From: Pseudeuparius sepicola
Taxonomy: Eukaryota > Arthropoda > Insecta > Coleoptera > Anthribidae
Assembly (NCBI GenBank): GCA_963920635.1
Contig: OY987305.1
Coordinates: forward strand, 1,684,001 to 1,748,000
DNA length: 64,000 nt
Direction of reading: 5' to 3'
The stretch's first letter is position 1; each line of letters opens with the position of its first letter. The notes under the pieces were generated by a model. That model saw only the letters and a program-made list of their open reading frames with translations. It did not search any database and was not told the DNA's origin. Positions 24,401 to 32,391 of the stretch are shown here, piece by piece. The position numbers were made by a program, and so were the translations under genes.

Positions 24401-27400
24401 TTACTTCGAAGCAAACGCCGCAGGTTTTTTCCTTGGAGCGGGCTATGGCGAAGGATAGCTCCATGTCTTTTTCGTGCCTTTGGAGGCACTCCTTCAAAGG
24501 GGATAATCGAAATTACCAAAAACGGCCAAAAAACGTTTAGATATTTCGGTTACGTGAGCAATTTGTTGAATAAACTGTGAAATGGTATAGCCACCACAAC
24601 TGGATATGTTTTAATTGTCGTTTTGTATGTTTACAAAGTAGTCTGTCAGTTGTCAAAACACCTGTTTTGATAGTGCCTTTTAAGCTTCATTTCCTCATAA
24701 ATGTTGCATGAAAAATATTAGTCAATTTTGAATAAAATGAAACTCGCTGCGCTGAATGATATTATATTACCGATAATAAAGATGTGTTTTAACAACTGAC
24801 AGTTGATAAAACACTCAAAGAATGACGTACAGTTTGTTCAGCGAATGTTCGGCCCTACGTCACAACTCCCGTCCTTGTCTTACTTGTGAATATACGATGG
24901 ATATCGGTCGTATATTCACGAGTCAGACAAGGACGGGAGTTGTGACGTAGGGCCGAACTTTCGCTGAACAAACTGTAACTATTATTACAAACATTAATGA
25001 GCTTAACTTTATAAGCATACCTACAAACCACATTTAAAACAGAACTATTATCATGTAAAGTATTGATAATTATTATTGGAGATAACAGCTAATAGACCTA
25101 TTAAAGTTAAGTTAAATTATTAAATCCCAAATTCCGTAAGACATAATTGCTTAACGAAACATAATTTCATTCAAATTAGGACATATACATATACTGCCAC
25201 GAAACACGATGGCCGATATCGAAGTTTTATTTTTGCGCAACGATTTTGTTTACAGAAACTGACTTACCTGGCGATGCCGTTTTTTCTCTTCTTCATCATA
25301 TGGGTGCAGGACAAATCTCTCGCACATATCGCACATTTCTCCATGGAGATATGCGCAATTTGCCAAATTGCGACAAACTCCCTCTTTACTTGCATACGGA
25401 CACAATTTGCGGGAGGCGTCTTTCGGGACTGCCTGCCCGCTTCCGGGGCTTAGGGCTTCAGCATAGCTACGTGGCCTTTAGAAAGAAAATAGTCAAGATA
25501 GAAGAGATGTCGGCACTTTATGGAAGCCCTTATTATACATCGCGTCCCAAAAAGTTTTAATTTTTTATTTGTTAGAACATTTTATTATTTTTGATAAAAG
25601 TTGGTCCTTGTCCTTGAATGAAAAATGACCCCAACAAAAGTTGTGTAGGATAGATGTTTTAGCTGTCAATGCCATTTTTTGAAATTTCCTCAATAGTAAA
25701 CTAACTTAATTTGTAAAGATACGAAAGGTATAAGGAAAGTTGTTTGAAATTAATAACTATATGCAAAATATGAAATTCGAAATGGATAACTCAAATGTTT
25801 TTTTTTATTTTCGTTGTTTTTTCAAAAACAAGACGATGTAGAATATTTTTTAAGTGTTTAATCACACCGTTCTTAACTCAGAATCATGTTTAAATTCAGG
25901 CTGCTTTCAATAGTTTTCAAACATTCCTACATTATCATTAAAAACAAAAAACAAGTAATTTGTGTAAGAGTGGCCCACCCAGTTAACCAAATTTTATGTT
26001 TGACAAAACTATTTTTTTTATTATTACCATATATTGTAGTATTAATAAAAAAATAGTTTTGTCAAACAGCGTGGGTAACAACAAATTAGTTGCTTTTAAC
26101 GATAAAGTAGGAATATTTGAGGAATCCGAGGAAATTAACAAAAATGACATTGATAGCTAAAACATCTATCCTACACAAGTTTTGTGGGGGTTATTTTTCA
26201 TTAAAGGGCACGCAGTAACTTTTATCAAGAATACAATTTTCTAACAAATAAAAAAGTTTCTTATGTTTCCAACTTTTTGGGGAAACACAGTGTATATGAT
26301 GGTTCAAATTAACATACGGTACTATTTGGACCATCCTATATCACTCACCGTGCGAATAAATGACTAATGTGTGCTATTTACAAGGCAACATAAACAGAAA
26401 ACAAAATAAGAAGTATGAAACGAACAAATAGCATTAGTAGAGTGGTAAAAATGTCTTGTAACATAAGTACTGCATTTAAAAATAAACCTGAAAAATACGT
26501 TCTATTCTAATACTACTATTTTTGCTAAAAAGTGTTTCAATTCAATAATACATTAAAAGTATCTAAATACAGTACTCTAATCCAACAAAACTGTGTTAAA
26601 TAGGTTAAGGTACAAGTCTTTTTGAATTCAATTTAAATTAAAATAAATAAATAAAATTTCATTTTGCAATTTTTTTTAAAGGAAATATCAGAAATTTCAT
26701 TCATCATGCAAAGCATAAGGACTGGCATCCTGTATTAAAAAATAAGCCCAGTTTATAGACCAATGAATAAAAAATTAAGGCAATGAACATCTAGTTTTAT
26801 GCGCGTAATCAGCATTTTGTTGTCGTTTTGACTAAGTTTGTTACAGATGAAATTTCTGATCGAATATATCCAAACAATGTTAGAAGGAACCGAATAAATC
26901 AACAATAGCTTTTGAAATGATAACCAAGCCAATAAAACGAGTCGTTAGTACTCCAGCCCAAAACTATACCTTAGCTGCGACTTAGGTATGAATTCTGGAG
27001 CTTTGACCCACTCGTCTAAGTCTATAACCCTCGGCGGCGAAGCACAAGCCCCCTCGTTCGATTCGGTTGTGCCGTTTTGCAATATTTCTTTATTCTTCTC
27101 ATCCATTTCCTGATTTTTATTGTTCTTTTTGCTGTCGCTGTCATTGCGGGCCTCGTCGGATAGTCCATTTTTTTCGAGTTTTTCGCTGTTTTTACCATCA
27201 GGCTCGTGGTTTTTATTGTTCTTTCTGCCGTCGCTATTATATAGCTCGTTTTTGTTCTCGTTTATGTCTTTTACCCGATGCGCAATGCTCAGGTATTCGA
27301 TTTGTGCTAAACGGGCCTGGTAAATTCTAAAACGTTGAGTATACTTACAGCTGACTACATGGCTATACTATTTTTTTTTTTACTTTTACAGTATAAGTCA

Positions 27401-29303
27401 CATTTTTGTGATAGTACAGCACGGATAATACAAACATAAAGGCCTTACAATTGCTATACAAATTCGGTGATTTTCGTTAAATCAAATGATGTCTATACTA
27501 AAATCAAGTAACTCTTACGCCTGGCGTAAATAAAAGCATGTGATCGATGACGTTCCACGAAATAAGGCGATTGGTCAGTAGGCCATAAAATATCAGCACA
27601 TCTGGCAACAGGGATGTACTCGATCGCAAAAGCGTATTTATGCGGTTTTATCTTGTTGTTTTCAGCTATTTAGCCACTGCCACAAATAATTTTATCGATG
27701 TTTTGACTCATTTTAATTAAGCCAATAATTTTTTCCGAAATATTTTGACGTAAACAATTGTAAAAGTAAAATTAAATAAAGATTATGCCTCAGTGCGGCT
27801 CTGGCAAAAATCTCAACGCACACGTTCTTGTTTAAATCAGGCGTAAGAGTTATTTGATTTTAGTTTAGTTTTACAATTTTTGTCAATCAATTGTTGTGAA
27901 AGCACATTTTATGCAAATATTTCGTTAAATGCAAAATTTCAAGCGATGTGACGTTAACTTTGACCAGTATTTTCCAAGCAACATCAATGTGGAAATAAAG
28001 TTAAAAAGGCCAGATCTTGGGATTATATAAGGTTTTTTTAATAGAACTGATATGTGATATGTAAAAATTATCTGTCATTGTCGAATATGTATAGTGAGGT
28101 GTGCAATTTCATTAACGTCTGGAAATTATCCAATTTTTTATCTTTTAAATATGTTTTCATCGACCTAGTGTGCTTGCCATTCGTCGAATGCAGCAATATT
28201 CTCAGCAATTTGAGCATTTCTCTGTCTTACTGGAACGCGGGCATTATGTAAAGAACAATATAATATGCTCGAAATTTTCAACAGTTTGACAAATGGTGGC
28301 ACTCAAGGACGATTATGATGGCCATAAATTAAGTGCACGATAAGTGACAATAAAAGATATTTTGAAAAAAAAAAAGAATATCTTCCAAATGTTTGCACAC
28401 TATGTCAATTTCACATAGCACTTTTTTGCAGTAAATGAAATATTCGCAAATCTTCTTTTGACAGAAAAGCAAAGACAAAAGTCTTGTGCCCTATAGGAAA
28501 AAATCAGATTGTTTTTGTGGTATTTATGCCTTTCCTAACCTAACCAGCCATTCAATTAAATAATAAGTTATTTAATTAGTCATACTGTCCACTTATATTT
28601 TTTTGTACCATTACATCACTTTCAAACTTTCATTTCTTTCGAATGCTTTATTTTTGGCCAATACATAATTTAACTTTCATCCAATTGTGGCTAATTTGAA
28701 TTTACCACAAAAAAATTAAAATCGCTTAATTCTTCTTGACCCTATCCACCAGTATTTGCGAAAAATGTGTTTACATTACTATTTTAGAAAAACTTACTGG
28801 TTAGTTTCAGCGTTTGCAGGCTCATCTTGTGCCGGAGTCTGGCACATCCTTTCCCTCCGTTCATCGTCATTTTCTTCTCCATGTTTAAAACGGCAGTTAT
28901 CTAAGTGAACGCAGTGTCCTCGCTGGTAGTACTTGCATATTCTCTGCACCAATCTTGGACGTCCCAAAAACGACTCGCGGTTCGGCATTACGCTTATTAT
29001 GTCCATCTCGTAGCGAGCCTTGTGCAGGAATTCGCACTCGGCCCCGAAACCGCAGGTTTTCGTGTTGTAGAATCTAAAAAGAGAATTAGGGCAAGTGTAT
29101 TTTGCATAGTGGCCTACAAATTATTAATTTTGAAGAGATAATGGTAGCCTTAATAGACAATATCAAGAAGAGAGCACATAATTTTGCATGCAAGAACTAA
29201 ATTGTACTTACGGTAGGCAGCATCTAACCAGCGTTGGCTCCGCATTGTTCGTATCGTTGCCCTCAATGTTATTGTTGGGGTTTTCCACTTCCCTCGCCGC
29301 CAT
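9271..29303 (-). CDS. Mkrn1: Makorin E3 ubiquitin ligase, whole split gene (7 coding exons)
   Basis: Makorins are RING-type E3 ubiquitin ligases with RNA-binding CCCH fingers. The seven exons (29303-29212, 29073-28798, 27326-26970, 25475-25268, 24491-24280, 20180-19907, 9414-9271) have GT-AG borders and matching phases and give 520 residues. Visible domains in order: CCCH-1 (C29, C38, C44, H48), CCCH-2 (C77, C85, C91, H95), the [10 protein letters not shown] motif (about 229-238), CCCH-3 (C267, C276, C282, H286), the makorin Cys-His segment (C290, C293, H299 onward), RING (C335, C338, C358, H360, C363, C366, C384, C387) and CCCH-4 (C423, C433, C439, H443). The order and the sequence around the RING match the family closely, so identity is near certain; the orthologue number is less certain. 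Introns 5 and 6 are swollen by a satellite and nested fold-back elements. The ATG at 29303 sits 8 nt after a good acceptor, so a non-coding leader exon is likely. Confidence 0.95.
9484..9592. repeat. Two-copy direct repeat
   Basis: ATTGCCTTATATTGTAG...TAATCGATTTCTTA occurs twice in about 110 bp, just upstream (minus sense) of makorin exon 7, within intron 6. Confidence 0.6.
9610..11137. mobile_element. 1.5-kb fold-back element carrying a transposase remnant
   Basis: Ends TACAGGGTGAGTTTTTTTCG...CGAAAAAAACTCAGCCTGTA. Long arms mirror each other (for example CAGATCTCTGTAGCTCCGTT and its complement at about 10940). The centre contains a decayed mariner-like transposase C-terminus. A second copy is at 47018-48463. 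Confidence 0.85.
10187..10512 (+). pseudogene. Mariner-like transposase C-terminal remnant
   Basis: The frames read DGAPPHNYF (second catalytic Asp region), then after a frameshift [11 protein letters not shown], a [15 protein letters not shown] block (third catalytic Asp) and, after another shift, [14 protein letters not shown]. This is the arthropod IS630-Tc1-mariner transposase tail. At least two frameshifts and no N-terminal half: non-functional. Confidence 0.8.
11550..11618 (-). pseudogene. Damaged tRNA gene, tRNA-Pro-like
   Basis: The minus strand reads TGGTATAGTGGCATGATTCT, an anticodon arm with loop TTTATGT, GAGAGGTCCCGGGTTCAAAT (T arm with an exact B box), CCTGGTCGTGGCT, then a T run as Pol III terminator. 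The body resembles eukaryotic tRNA-Pro, but the loop reads UAU where Pro would have NGG. The first acceptor strand is missing: AAGAGTTTTTT cannot pair with CGTGGCT. It abuts the inverted-repeat element at 11608. A tRNA-derived repeat head is an alternative. Confidence 0.6.
11608..11904. mobile_element. MITE with TAACTCTTACGCCTGGCGTAA-type ends (copy A)
   Basis: The left ACTCTTACGCCTGGCGTAAA and right TTTACGCCAGGC...GATTTTAGTATAG ends are inverted repeats. The interior matches copy B at 27493-27868 in reverse orientation (TTTATCGATGTTTTGA and AATATTTTTTTCCGAAAC-like blocks). The left end overlaps the damaged tRNA. Non-coding. Confidence 0.75.
12188..12714. mobile_element. MITE, Harbinger-like ends
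   Basis: AGCTCGATTTATAAACTTTG at the left and CAAAGTTTATAAATCGGGCT at the right, flanked by TTA on both sides, as expected for PIF/Harbinger-type 3-bp duplication. No coding remnant. Contains a GGTCACGTGGTAGGTCACAT motif. Confidence 0.7.
12720..13800. other. Intergenic/intron-6 sequence, no gene seen
   Basis: AT-rich, inside the long makorin intron 6 on minus. It holds the twin hairpins at 13282-13341 and otherwise nothing recognisable. Confidence 0.35.
13282..13341. repeat. Two tandem hairpins, 36-bp period
   Basis: TTTGAACTA-acgggg-TAGTTCAAA at 13282-13305 and TTTGAACTA-acaggg-TAGTTCAAA at 13318-13341; 9-bp perfect arms with a 6-nt loop. Confidence 0.75.
13812..13817 (-). terminator. Candidate poly(A) signal for the acidic exon 7'
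   Basis: AATAAA on the minus strand, about 460 nt after the TAA of exon 7'. It makes a separate terminal exon plausible, but AT-rich DNA gives such hexamers by chance. Confidence 0.35.
14275..15405 (-). CDS. Alternative makorin terminal exon 7', acidic repetitive tail
   Basis: A 376-codon open stretch opens just after a good acceptor (branch-like TTACTAATTC, then CGCCTTGCAG) in the phase that exon 6 needs, and ends in TAA. The peptide is dominated by Asp, Glu, Ser, Ile, Asn and Ala. Internal duplications are visible: two EEV-[AS]-SE...SDMST-x-S-[IV]-VE blocks, then DDGNIA-[ED]-DED repeats. No known domain is recognised. Spliced after exon 6 it would give an 849-residue protein. It could instead be a separate gene's exon or a relic, but an unbroken repetitive frame of this length with a correct splice phase argues for coding function. 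Its repeats share ancestry with the intron-5 satellite. Confidence 0.6.
   Translation of the reverse strand: MLDDADEDEELLDIAMELEGSIHEARLFLQSHVPSDDEDSEDEAFANPTEGPLPIGIPPRSYFEDNDDLVRPIPLRGVPASATTLASPGDDVVNVDRYDNDDDVPVEDIAIQSGFVALCGLRPIVHNPDVVSVDVASNLEEVASENMDNVSDMSTASIVEGDIVNSEDIMDSADVTQEDVDNMEEVSSEDLGNISDMSTTSVVESIANIADLTDIPDQMDVAESNGGNDAEEEGSGDDGNIAEDEDASDDGNIADDEDMSDDDVPDEEMGFDDGDDVDDDEMELDVVLRCRSLEEDEEAKRLYEQRFIQLHDENAARCQHLDLPLPIRFGVGDEDPDRYDDLMQLFDVYDSAEDEPFEQFEEFKTKVVYHEDTRML
15560..15982 (+). repeat. Diverged lone unit related to the intron-5 satellite
   Basis: On plus, 15675-15845 encodes DGNIANEG...[16 protein letters not shown]...DIPND. It is bounded by ACGTATCATCCCAAA-type inverted motifs (about 15580 and 15848) and ends with TTTGCACAAAGTGACGTATC near 15935-15955, matching the satellite unit end at about 24130. 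It lies 150 bp outside exon 7', in opposite orientation to that exon's repeats. Confidence 0.7.
16097..17033. mobile_element. 0.94-kb fold-back element
   Basis: Ends TACACTGTGTCCCGGATAAG...CTTATCCGGGACGCAGTGTA. Arms of over 130 bp mirror each other (GCAAACGGTGAGAGATAG; AAATGGCACAAACAGATTTC). Inside makorin intron 6. Non-coding. Confidence 0.85.
17242..18481. mobile_element. 1.24-kb fold-back element with nested insertion
   Basis: Ends TACAGGGTGGGCCAAATTGG...CCAATTTGGCCCATCCTGTA. Arms of about 300 bp mirror (GACGGAGATAGACGAAAACT; GGCCGTAACTTTTTTCGGGT). Contains a second palindromic element at 17571-17832. A partial copy is at 39571. Confidence 0.88.
17571..17832. mobile_element. Nested 262-bp palindromic element
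   Basis: AAAAATGGGATATGATAGTC...TACAATCCGGGG at the left mirrors CCCCGGATTGTATAAAACAG...TATCATATCCCATTTTT at the right. Sits inside the 17.2-18.5 kb fold-back. Confidence 0.75.
18480..19843. mobile_element. 1.36-kb fold-back element sharing its TA with the preceding one
   Basis: Ends TACAGGGTGTCCCATTTTGG...CCAAAATGGGACACCCTGTA. Arms mirror (GAGAAAAACACCC; CTAGAGG..TTGCGGTTTTCAC). Its first TA (18480-18481) is also the last TA of the element at 17242. It contains the element at 18690-19392 and stops about 60 bp from makorin exon 6. Confidence 0.88.
18690..19392. mobile_element. Nested 0.7-kb fold-back element
   Basis: Ends TACAGGGTGAGTCACATCTA...TAGATGTGACTCACCCTGTA with GGCAGAGCCGAAAACAC mirrored. 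Further mirrored pairs include GATGAGCAGCG..GTAGATAC. A second copy is at 33447-34129. Confidence 0.88.
19907..20180 (-). CDS. Mkrn1: Makorin exon 6 (RING end and CCCH finger 4)
   Basis: The first base completes Arg382, then ACPECR gives RING cysteines C384 and C387, followed by FVCPSMYWV and the fourth CCCH finger (C423-x9-C433-x5-C439-x3-H443). It ends NDIDMLQ at a codon boundary before GTGAGT (19906). The exon is clearly richer in G+C than the flanking intron. It lies between the satellite array and a fold-back element that ends only about 60 bp beyond its donor. Confidence 0.95.
20250..24172. repeat. 308-bp satellite array filling makorin intron 5 (about 13 units)
   Basis: Copies start (AGTATTAC-GAAAATAAAGATGG landmark) near 20263, 20571 and then every 308 bp to 23343, with diverged copies at about 23653 and 23957. 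Nine core units are essentially identical; edge units differ. Each unit read on plus encodes an acidic peptide ([23 protein letters not shown] style), ending in core units at a TAG after DIPD. Units also contain a stem-forming pair: GATGATACGT...ACGTATCAT enclosing TTGTGCAAA...TTTGCACAA. The array spans nearly all of the intron between exon 6 and exon 5. Confidence 0.97.
24280..24491 (-). CDS. Mkrn1: Makorin exon 5 (RING domain)
   Basis: Residues 312-381 plus two bases of 382. It contains [10 protein letters not shown] and the C3HC4 RING start (C335, C338, C358, H360, C363, C366, then CIRKWR and QFENKII), nearly colinear with vertebrate makorins. The acceptor is TTTGAAG and the donor GTAAAA. 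The last RING cysteine pair is supplied by exon 6, on the far side of the 4.1-kb satellite-filled intron 5. Confidence 0.95.
24720..24775 (+). repeat. Fragment of satellite-related sequence
   Basis: GTCAATTTTGAATAAAATGAAACTCGCTG-GCTGA-TGATATTAT, broken here by dashes, matches the head of the lone unit at 15650-15695 in the same order. It then diverges. It lies in intron 4 of makorin, next to exon 5. Confidence 0.55.
24830..24975. mobile_element. 146-bp near-perfect palindromic MITE with TA duplication
   Basis: CAGTTTGTTCAGCGAA...TTCGCTGAACAAACTG; arms include CGGCCCTACGTCACAACTCC and its complement, about 65 bp each with few mismatches. TA flanks at 24828-24829 and 24976-24977. In makorin intron 4. 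Confidence 0.88.
25268..25475 (-). CDS. Mkrn1: Makorin exon 4 (CCCH finger 3 and makorin Cys-His)
   Basis: The first base completes codon 242, then 69 codons follow. It carries [16 protein letters not shown] (C267, C276, C282, H286), immediately followed by the makorin-specific C290-x2-C293...LHP segment that continues into exon 5. The exon ends exactly on a codon boundary (CAG) before GTAAGT. This Cys-His block is diagnostic of makorins. Confidence 0.93.
25534..26296. mobile_element. 0.76-kb fold-back element
   Basis: The left end TATACATCGCGTCCCAAAAA and right end TTTTTGGGGAAACACAGTGTATA are loose inverted repeats. Stronger inner pairs: GTAGGATAGATGTTTTAGCT with its complement, and GACAAAACTATTTTTTT with its complement at 26040. 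Makorin intron 3. Confidence 0.75.
26970..27326 (-). CDS. Mkrn1: Makorin exon 3 (charged linker, WVKAPEF motif)
   Basis: Residues 123-242. The acceptor chosen is CGTTTTAG before 27326 because it alone restores phase with exon 2; the nearby AG ten bases downstream would give an immediate stop. The exon encodes a low-complexity Asn/Lys/Glu-rich linker with two related Lys-Asn-Asn-Lys-Asn blocks. It ends in [12 protein letters not shown], matching the conserved W-x-A-x-E-F motif upstream of the central CCCH in makorins. The donor is GTATAG, weaker than the others. Confidence 0.88.
27493..27868. mobile_element. MITE with TAACTCTTACGCCTG ends (copy B)
   Basis: CTATACTAAAATCAAGTAAC...CTTACGCCTG at the left and CAGGCGTAAGAGTTATTTGA..TTTTAG at the right. 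Interior homologous to copy A at 11608-11904, inverted. In makorin intron 2. Confidence 0.78.
28798..29073 (-). CDS. Mkrn1: Makorin exon 2 (CCCH fingers 1 and 2)
   Basis: The acceptor CTTTTTAG precedes 29073 and the donor GTAAGT follows 28798. Joining exon 1 (phase 2) restores C29-x8-C38-x5-C44-x3-H48. A second finger follows with C77-x7-C85-x5-C91-x3-H95 (CKYYQRGHC core), then an acidic linker. The exon ends with two bases of codon 123 (Gln). Confidence 0.9.
29212..29303 (-). CDS. Mkrn1: Makorin exon 1 (N-terminus)
   Basis: Codes for 30 residues beginning MAAREVENP and ends with two bases of codon 31 before the donor GTAAGT at 29211. It supplies C28 and C29; C29 opens the first CCCH finger, which is completed by exon 2. 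The ATG context is AAC-ATG-G. A pyrimidine-rich acceptor ending TTTTAG lies at 29312-29313, so the ATG is probably near the 5' end of a second exon rather than of the transcript. Confidence 0.85.
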
Positions 29304-30315
29304 GTTGCTGGCTAAAATAAAAAACGCTGCCTTTACACGACGAAAAACTTATGGCATTTCACGAGAAACTTTGGTTAGTATTCGCGACGACCTATGAAGG
29401 CGATTTACGAGCGATTCGGTTTGGAAACAAACAAATTAAGCCGATATTTTCTTCCATAAGGCCCATAAACACCGAACACCCATCATATCATACGGAAAGG
29501 CTAAAAAAAAATGACCGAAACGTCGGAGCAGTGGCGAACGAAAACGAAAACACGCGAGACCGCTCCCTCCGCCGATTTTTAGCCACAAACGAAATGTTCC
29601 TAGGCTATTTTGACCTAAATCAAACTTATTCGACTCAGAGTTGTTAAAATCTCATTTAAACCAGGTTTTCTTGCGAAAAAATTATGAAAATTTGAAGATA
29701 AAACACTTTTTTAGACCATTAGCCAAACTACAGAAAGCATTCCTATTCGATTAGCTGGTTCCTCTATCGAAAATGGGCCAAATTCAAATCGAAAATAATA
29801 TCGATTTTATTCACAATCCAAACACTTTCATAATTTAAACAATGCCCGAACCTTTTCAATTTGCAAAAATTAAATGATTATTGAAATTCTCAACAGTATT
29901 GTGCCAATTTATCGAAAAAAAAATAAAAATTAAACATTTGTGGTTAGTAGTTTCTCCGTTCGCCACGAGATGTCGCTAGAGATTAATCAATAAGCTTTGC
30001 GTTAAATTTGAAACTTTTGATTACTTTATAACTTACTTTTATTGTCTTAAATTCATGAAAAATAATTAAAGGGGAATAAAATGCCTCCAACCAGCTAGGA
30101 GGACAATTAAAAGTAAAATCACGAAAACACATACGAACACATACCTAAACCTATTAAATTTATTCGCAAATAAATCCGTGTAAACGCGGAAAGACCCTAC
30201 AAAAACTTACTCGATATATTAAGCGCCCCTCAAAGTTGTTAAGATCTCATTTAAACCAGGTTTTCTTTTAAAAAAATACGAAAAAATTATGAAAATTTGA
30301 AGATAAAACACTTAC

Positions 30316-30368
30316 ATGTCACGGCACGCAGCGACCACCAGAAAAACTACTAAAAGCGTCCCTATTGG
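30316..30368 (-). promoter_or_regulatory. Leader/promoter-like block, unit 2
   Basis: Minus-strand CCAAT at 30368-30364, then GTGACAT|GTAAGTG with the donor GT at 30315-30314. The same block is repeated in units 3 and 4. The nearest acceptor in the direction of transcription with a matching role is at 29312, before the makorin ATG. Confidence 0.4.
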
Positions 30369-30943
30369 CCAGCAAACACCTATGATTGAAAACGCGCAAA
30401 ATTCAAATCGAAAATCGGTAAAATCGATTTTATTCACAATCCAAACGCTTTCGCAATTTAAACAATGTCCGAACCTTTTCAATTTGCAAAAATTAAATAA
30501 TTATTGAAATTCTCGACAGTCCTGTGCCAATTTATCGAAAAAAATGAAAGATTAATCATTTGTGGTTAGTAGTTTTTCCGTTCGCCGCGAGAGGTCGCTA
30601 GAGATCAATCAATAACAGAGAATCGCGTCAAATTCGAAACATTTGAAGACTTTTACTTTTTACCTTAAAATATCTTATTATAACTTAGTTTTATTGTCTT
30701 AAATTTATGAACAAAATGCCTCAAGCAGCTAGGAGAACAATTAAAAGTAAAATCGCGAAAACATGTACGAAAAGATGATCTAAACCTACCTACTAAATTC
30801 ATTCGCAAATAAATCCGTGTAAACAAGAAAAGACCCTACAAAAACTTTCTCGATATATTAAGCGCACCTAGGAGTTGTTAAAATCCCATTTAAACCAGGT
30901 TTTCTTTAGAAAAAATACGAAAAAATTGTGATAAAACACTTAC

Positions 30944-30996
30944 ACGTCACGGCAGGCAGCGACCACCGGAAAAACTGCTACAAGCGTCCCTATTGG
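30944..30996 (-). promoter_or_regulatory. Leader/promoter-like block, unit 3
   Basis: Minus-strand CCAAT at 30996-30992, then GTGACGT|GTAAGTG with the donor GT at 30943-30942. The TGACGT half-CRE overlaps the donor. Confidence 0.4.
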
Positions 30997-31582
30997 CCAA
31001 CAAACACCTACTATCCAAAACGCGCAAAATTCAAATCGAAAATCGAAAACATCGATTTTACTCACAATGCTCACAATCCAAACGCAAATGACTGAACCTT
31101 TTTAATTTGCAAAAATTTAATACCTAATTAATGAAATTCCCAACAGTCCTGTGCCAATTTATCCAAATAAATTAAAAATTAAACATATTTGTGGTTAGTA
31201 GTTTTGTCGTTCGCTACGAGAGGTCGCTAGAGACCAATTAATAAGCGTCGCGTCGCGTAAAATTTGAAACTTTTGAAGACTTTTTACTTTTTACCTTAAA
31301 AATCTTATTATAACTTAGTTTTATTGTCTTAAATTCACGAATAATAATTATAGAACAGAATGCCTCCAAGCCTAGGACAATTAAAAGTAAAATCGCGAAA
31401 ATACGTACGAAAAGATGACCTAAACCTACCTACTAAATTCATTCGCAAATAAATCCGTAAACACCAAAAGACCCTACAACAACTTTCTCGATATATTAAG
31501 CGCACCTCCGAGTTGTTAAAATCTCATTTAAACCAGGTTTTCTTTCGAAAAAATTATGAAAATTTTAACATAAAACACTTAC

Positions 31583-31635
31583 ACGTCACGGCAGGCAGCG
31601 ACCACCGGAAAAACTGCTACAAGCGTCCCTATTGG
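31583..31635 (-). promoter_or_regulatory. Leader/promoter-like block, unit 4
   Basis: Minus-strand CCAAT at 31635-31631 and GTGACGT|GTAAGTG with GT at 31582-31581; almost identical to unit 3. A diverged fifth donor (GCCGTGCCAT|GTAAGT) lies at 32045 outside the array. Confidence 0.4.
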
Positions 31636-32088
31636 CCAACAAACACCTACTATCCAAAACGCGCAAAATTCAAATCGAAAATCGAAAACATCGATTTTAT
31701 TCACAATCCAAAAATTTAAACGTCTGAACCTTTTTAATTTGCAAAAATTAAATAATTATTGAAATTCTCAACAGTTCTGTGTCAATTTATTGGAAAAAAA
31801 AATAAAAATTACCTAACATTTGTGGTTAGTAGTTTTGCCGCTCGCGAGGAGATCAATCAGTTAGCATTGCATCAAATTAATTTGAAACTTTTGAAGACTT
31901 TTTTACTTTTTGCCTTAAAATATCGTATTATAACTTAGTTTTATTCCCTTAAATGCATATAAAATAGTTAACATCCAATTATAAAATTACCTTTTCTTTC
32001 CAGAAACTGCAAAAAGGCGGAAAATTTGAATATTCAATACTTACATGGCACGGCAGACAGCAAAGACTCACAAACAAAAAGTTTCTAT

Positions 32089-32116
32089 CATCGAACTGAC
32101 ATTTGTCAGTTCGATG
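32089..32116. repeat. 28-bp perfect palindrome with 8-bp flanking near-repeats
   Basis: CATCGAACTGACA-tt-TGTCAGTTCGATG, flanked by GTTTCTAT on the left and GTTTCTGT on the right. Confidence 0.75.
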
Positions 32117-32190
32117 GTTTCTGTTGGCTCAGCACACGAGAATTCGGGTCGGCGCGAAATTTGAATGTGAAAATCGCTATTTTCGATTTA

Positions 32191-32234
32191 AATTTCAACA
32201 TTTCTTCACCTTGAAGTGAAGAAATGTTGAAATT
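32191..32234. repeat. Perfect 19-bp inverted repeat (hairpin)
   Basis: AATTTCAACATTTCTTCAC, spacer CTTGAA, then the exact complement. Lies 160 bp past the possible makorin upstream exon donor. Confidence 0.8.
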
Positions 32235-32391
32235 TTTAAAATGTTTAAGTTGAGAAGGTCGAAAAAATTAAACATGCGGTTAAAAGTCTTGCTTTTCTCC
32301 CAGAGGTGAAGAAATTTTATTTTAATAAAGGAATCAATGTACCTAGTTAAATGAAAATCAATATTGTTAGGTGCGAAGTCTTGAATCTTAC

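Larger units (their letters stand above)
29635..32010. repeat. Four-copy tandem array of 600-640 bp units upstream of makorin
   Basis: Units begin with a GTTGTTAAAAT-like sequence at 29640, 30235, 30874 and 31512 (spacings 595, 639, 638). Shared landmarks are AACCAGGTTTTCTT, GTCACGGCA, AAATTCAAATCGAAAAT and TTTGTGGTTAGTAGTTTT. The copies are diverged, so the array is not young. Unit 1, next to makorin, is the most degenerate and has lost the splice-donor motif. On the minus strand, units 2-4 each carry CCAAT, then a TGAC(A/G)T box, then GTAAGT. Confidence 0.75.

Noticed and set aside
27067..27330. Plus frames rich in Cys/Phe/Arg that look like a cysteine-rich protein
   Set aside because: Antisense of makorin exon 3; the cysteines come from reversed Lys/Asn-rich codons.
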